Assembly: GCA_947481355.1 (NCBI GenBank)
Contig: CANKGM010000001.1
Span: forward strand, 1-34,459
DNA: 34,459 bases
From: Chitinophagaceae bacterium
GTDB lineage: Bacteria > Bacteroidota > Bacteroidia > Chitinophagales > Chitinophagaceae
Direction: 5' to 3'
Shown here: positions 34,422 to 34,459 of the stretch, in pieces
How the letters are laid out: the number at the start of each line of letters is the position of its first letter
Position numbering within the stretch: position 1 is the first letter of the stretch
The notes under the pieces: generated by a model
The model's database searches: none
What the model saw: the letters and a program-made list of their open reading frames with translations, nothing else
Told to the model about the DNA's origin: nothing
Program-made: the position numbers and the translations under genes

Positions 34422-34459
34422 TTAATATTTTGATAATAATTTACTCAACCTCAAACGAA

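Overview
The window looks like a low-GC chromosome segment from a member of the Bacteroidota, probably of the Cytophagales type. Support: DUF3810 and Bacteroidota-style Wzi and SLBB export proteins; genes with almost no Shine-Dalgarno sequences; several sites fitting the Bacteroidota promoter (TTTG about 18-22 bp before TAnnTTTG); and the order DUF177-rpmF-plsX. The assignment comes from reading only; no search was run.

Region 1 (1-10627) is mostly housekeeping. On the minus strand are the 5' 90% of smc (cut by the window start), a Gfo/Idh/MocA oxidoreductase and a secreted GH20 beta-N-acetylhexosaminidase. A small exported DUF4412-like protein on the plus strand diverges from the hexosaminidase. 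A DUF3810 membrane protein with a HEVAH motif lies on the minus strand. The plus-strand operon DUF177 (yceD-like)-rpmF-plsX follows, with a good promoter and a hairpin between rpmF and plsX. Two unusual repeat/hairpin structures sit at the 3' ends of the hexosaminidase and DUF3810 genes and supply their stop codons.

Region 2 (10617-34421) is one large cell-surface polysaccharide (capsule/exopolysaccharide/O-antigen-like) locus that starts directly on the end of plsX. It contains a Wzz-type chain-length regulator without a kinase domain, three Wzi-family outer-membrane proteins (two adjacent and closely similar), an initiating polyprenyl-phosphate sugar transferase, seven further glycosyltransferases (two GT4, one GT26, three GT2 and one nucleotide-diphospho-sugar transferase type), an unrecognised lipoprotein, two Wzy/ligase-type membrane proteins, a Wzx flippase, a CDP-paratose/tyvelose-epimerase-like SDR, a methyltransferase, a hexapeptide acetyltransferase and an 839-residue export protein with about six SLBB repeats. 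Most genes are on the minus strand in overlapping blocks. Four plus-strand genes (16808-20892) form an inverted island in the middle.

Read together, the locus encodes a complete Wzx/Wzy-type pathway: sugar loading on undecaprenyl phosphate at the inner face, stepwise glycosylation with methyl and acetyl decoration, flipping, periplasmic polymerisation with Wzz length control, and export/assembly through the SLBB protein and Wzi barrels. The right end is cut by the window, so the cluster probably continues. No RNA genes, CRISPR arrays or recognisable transposases were seen, and there is no gene-free stretch over 300 bases.
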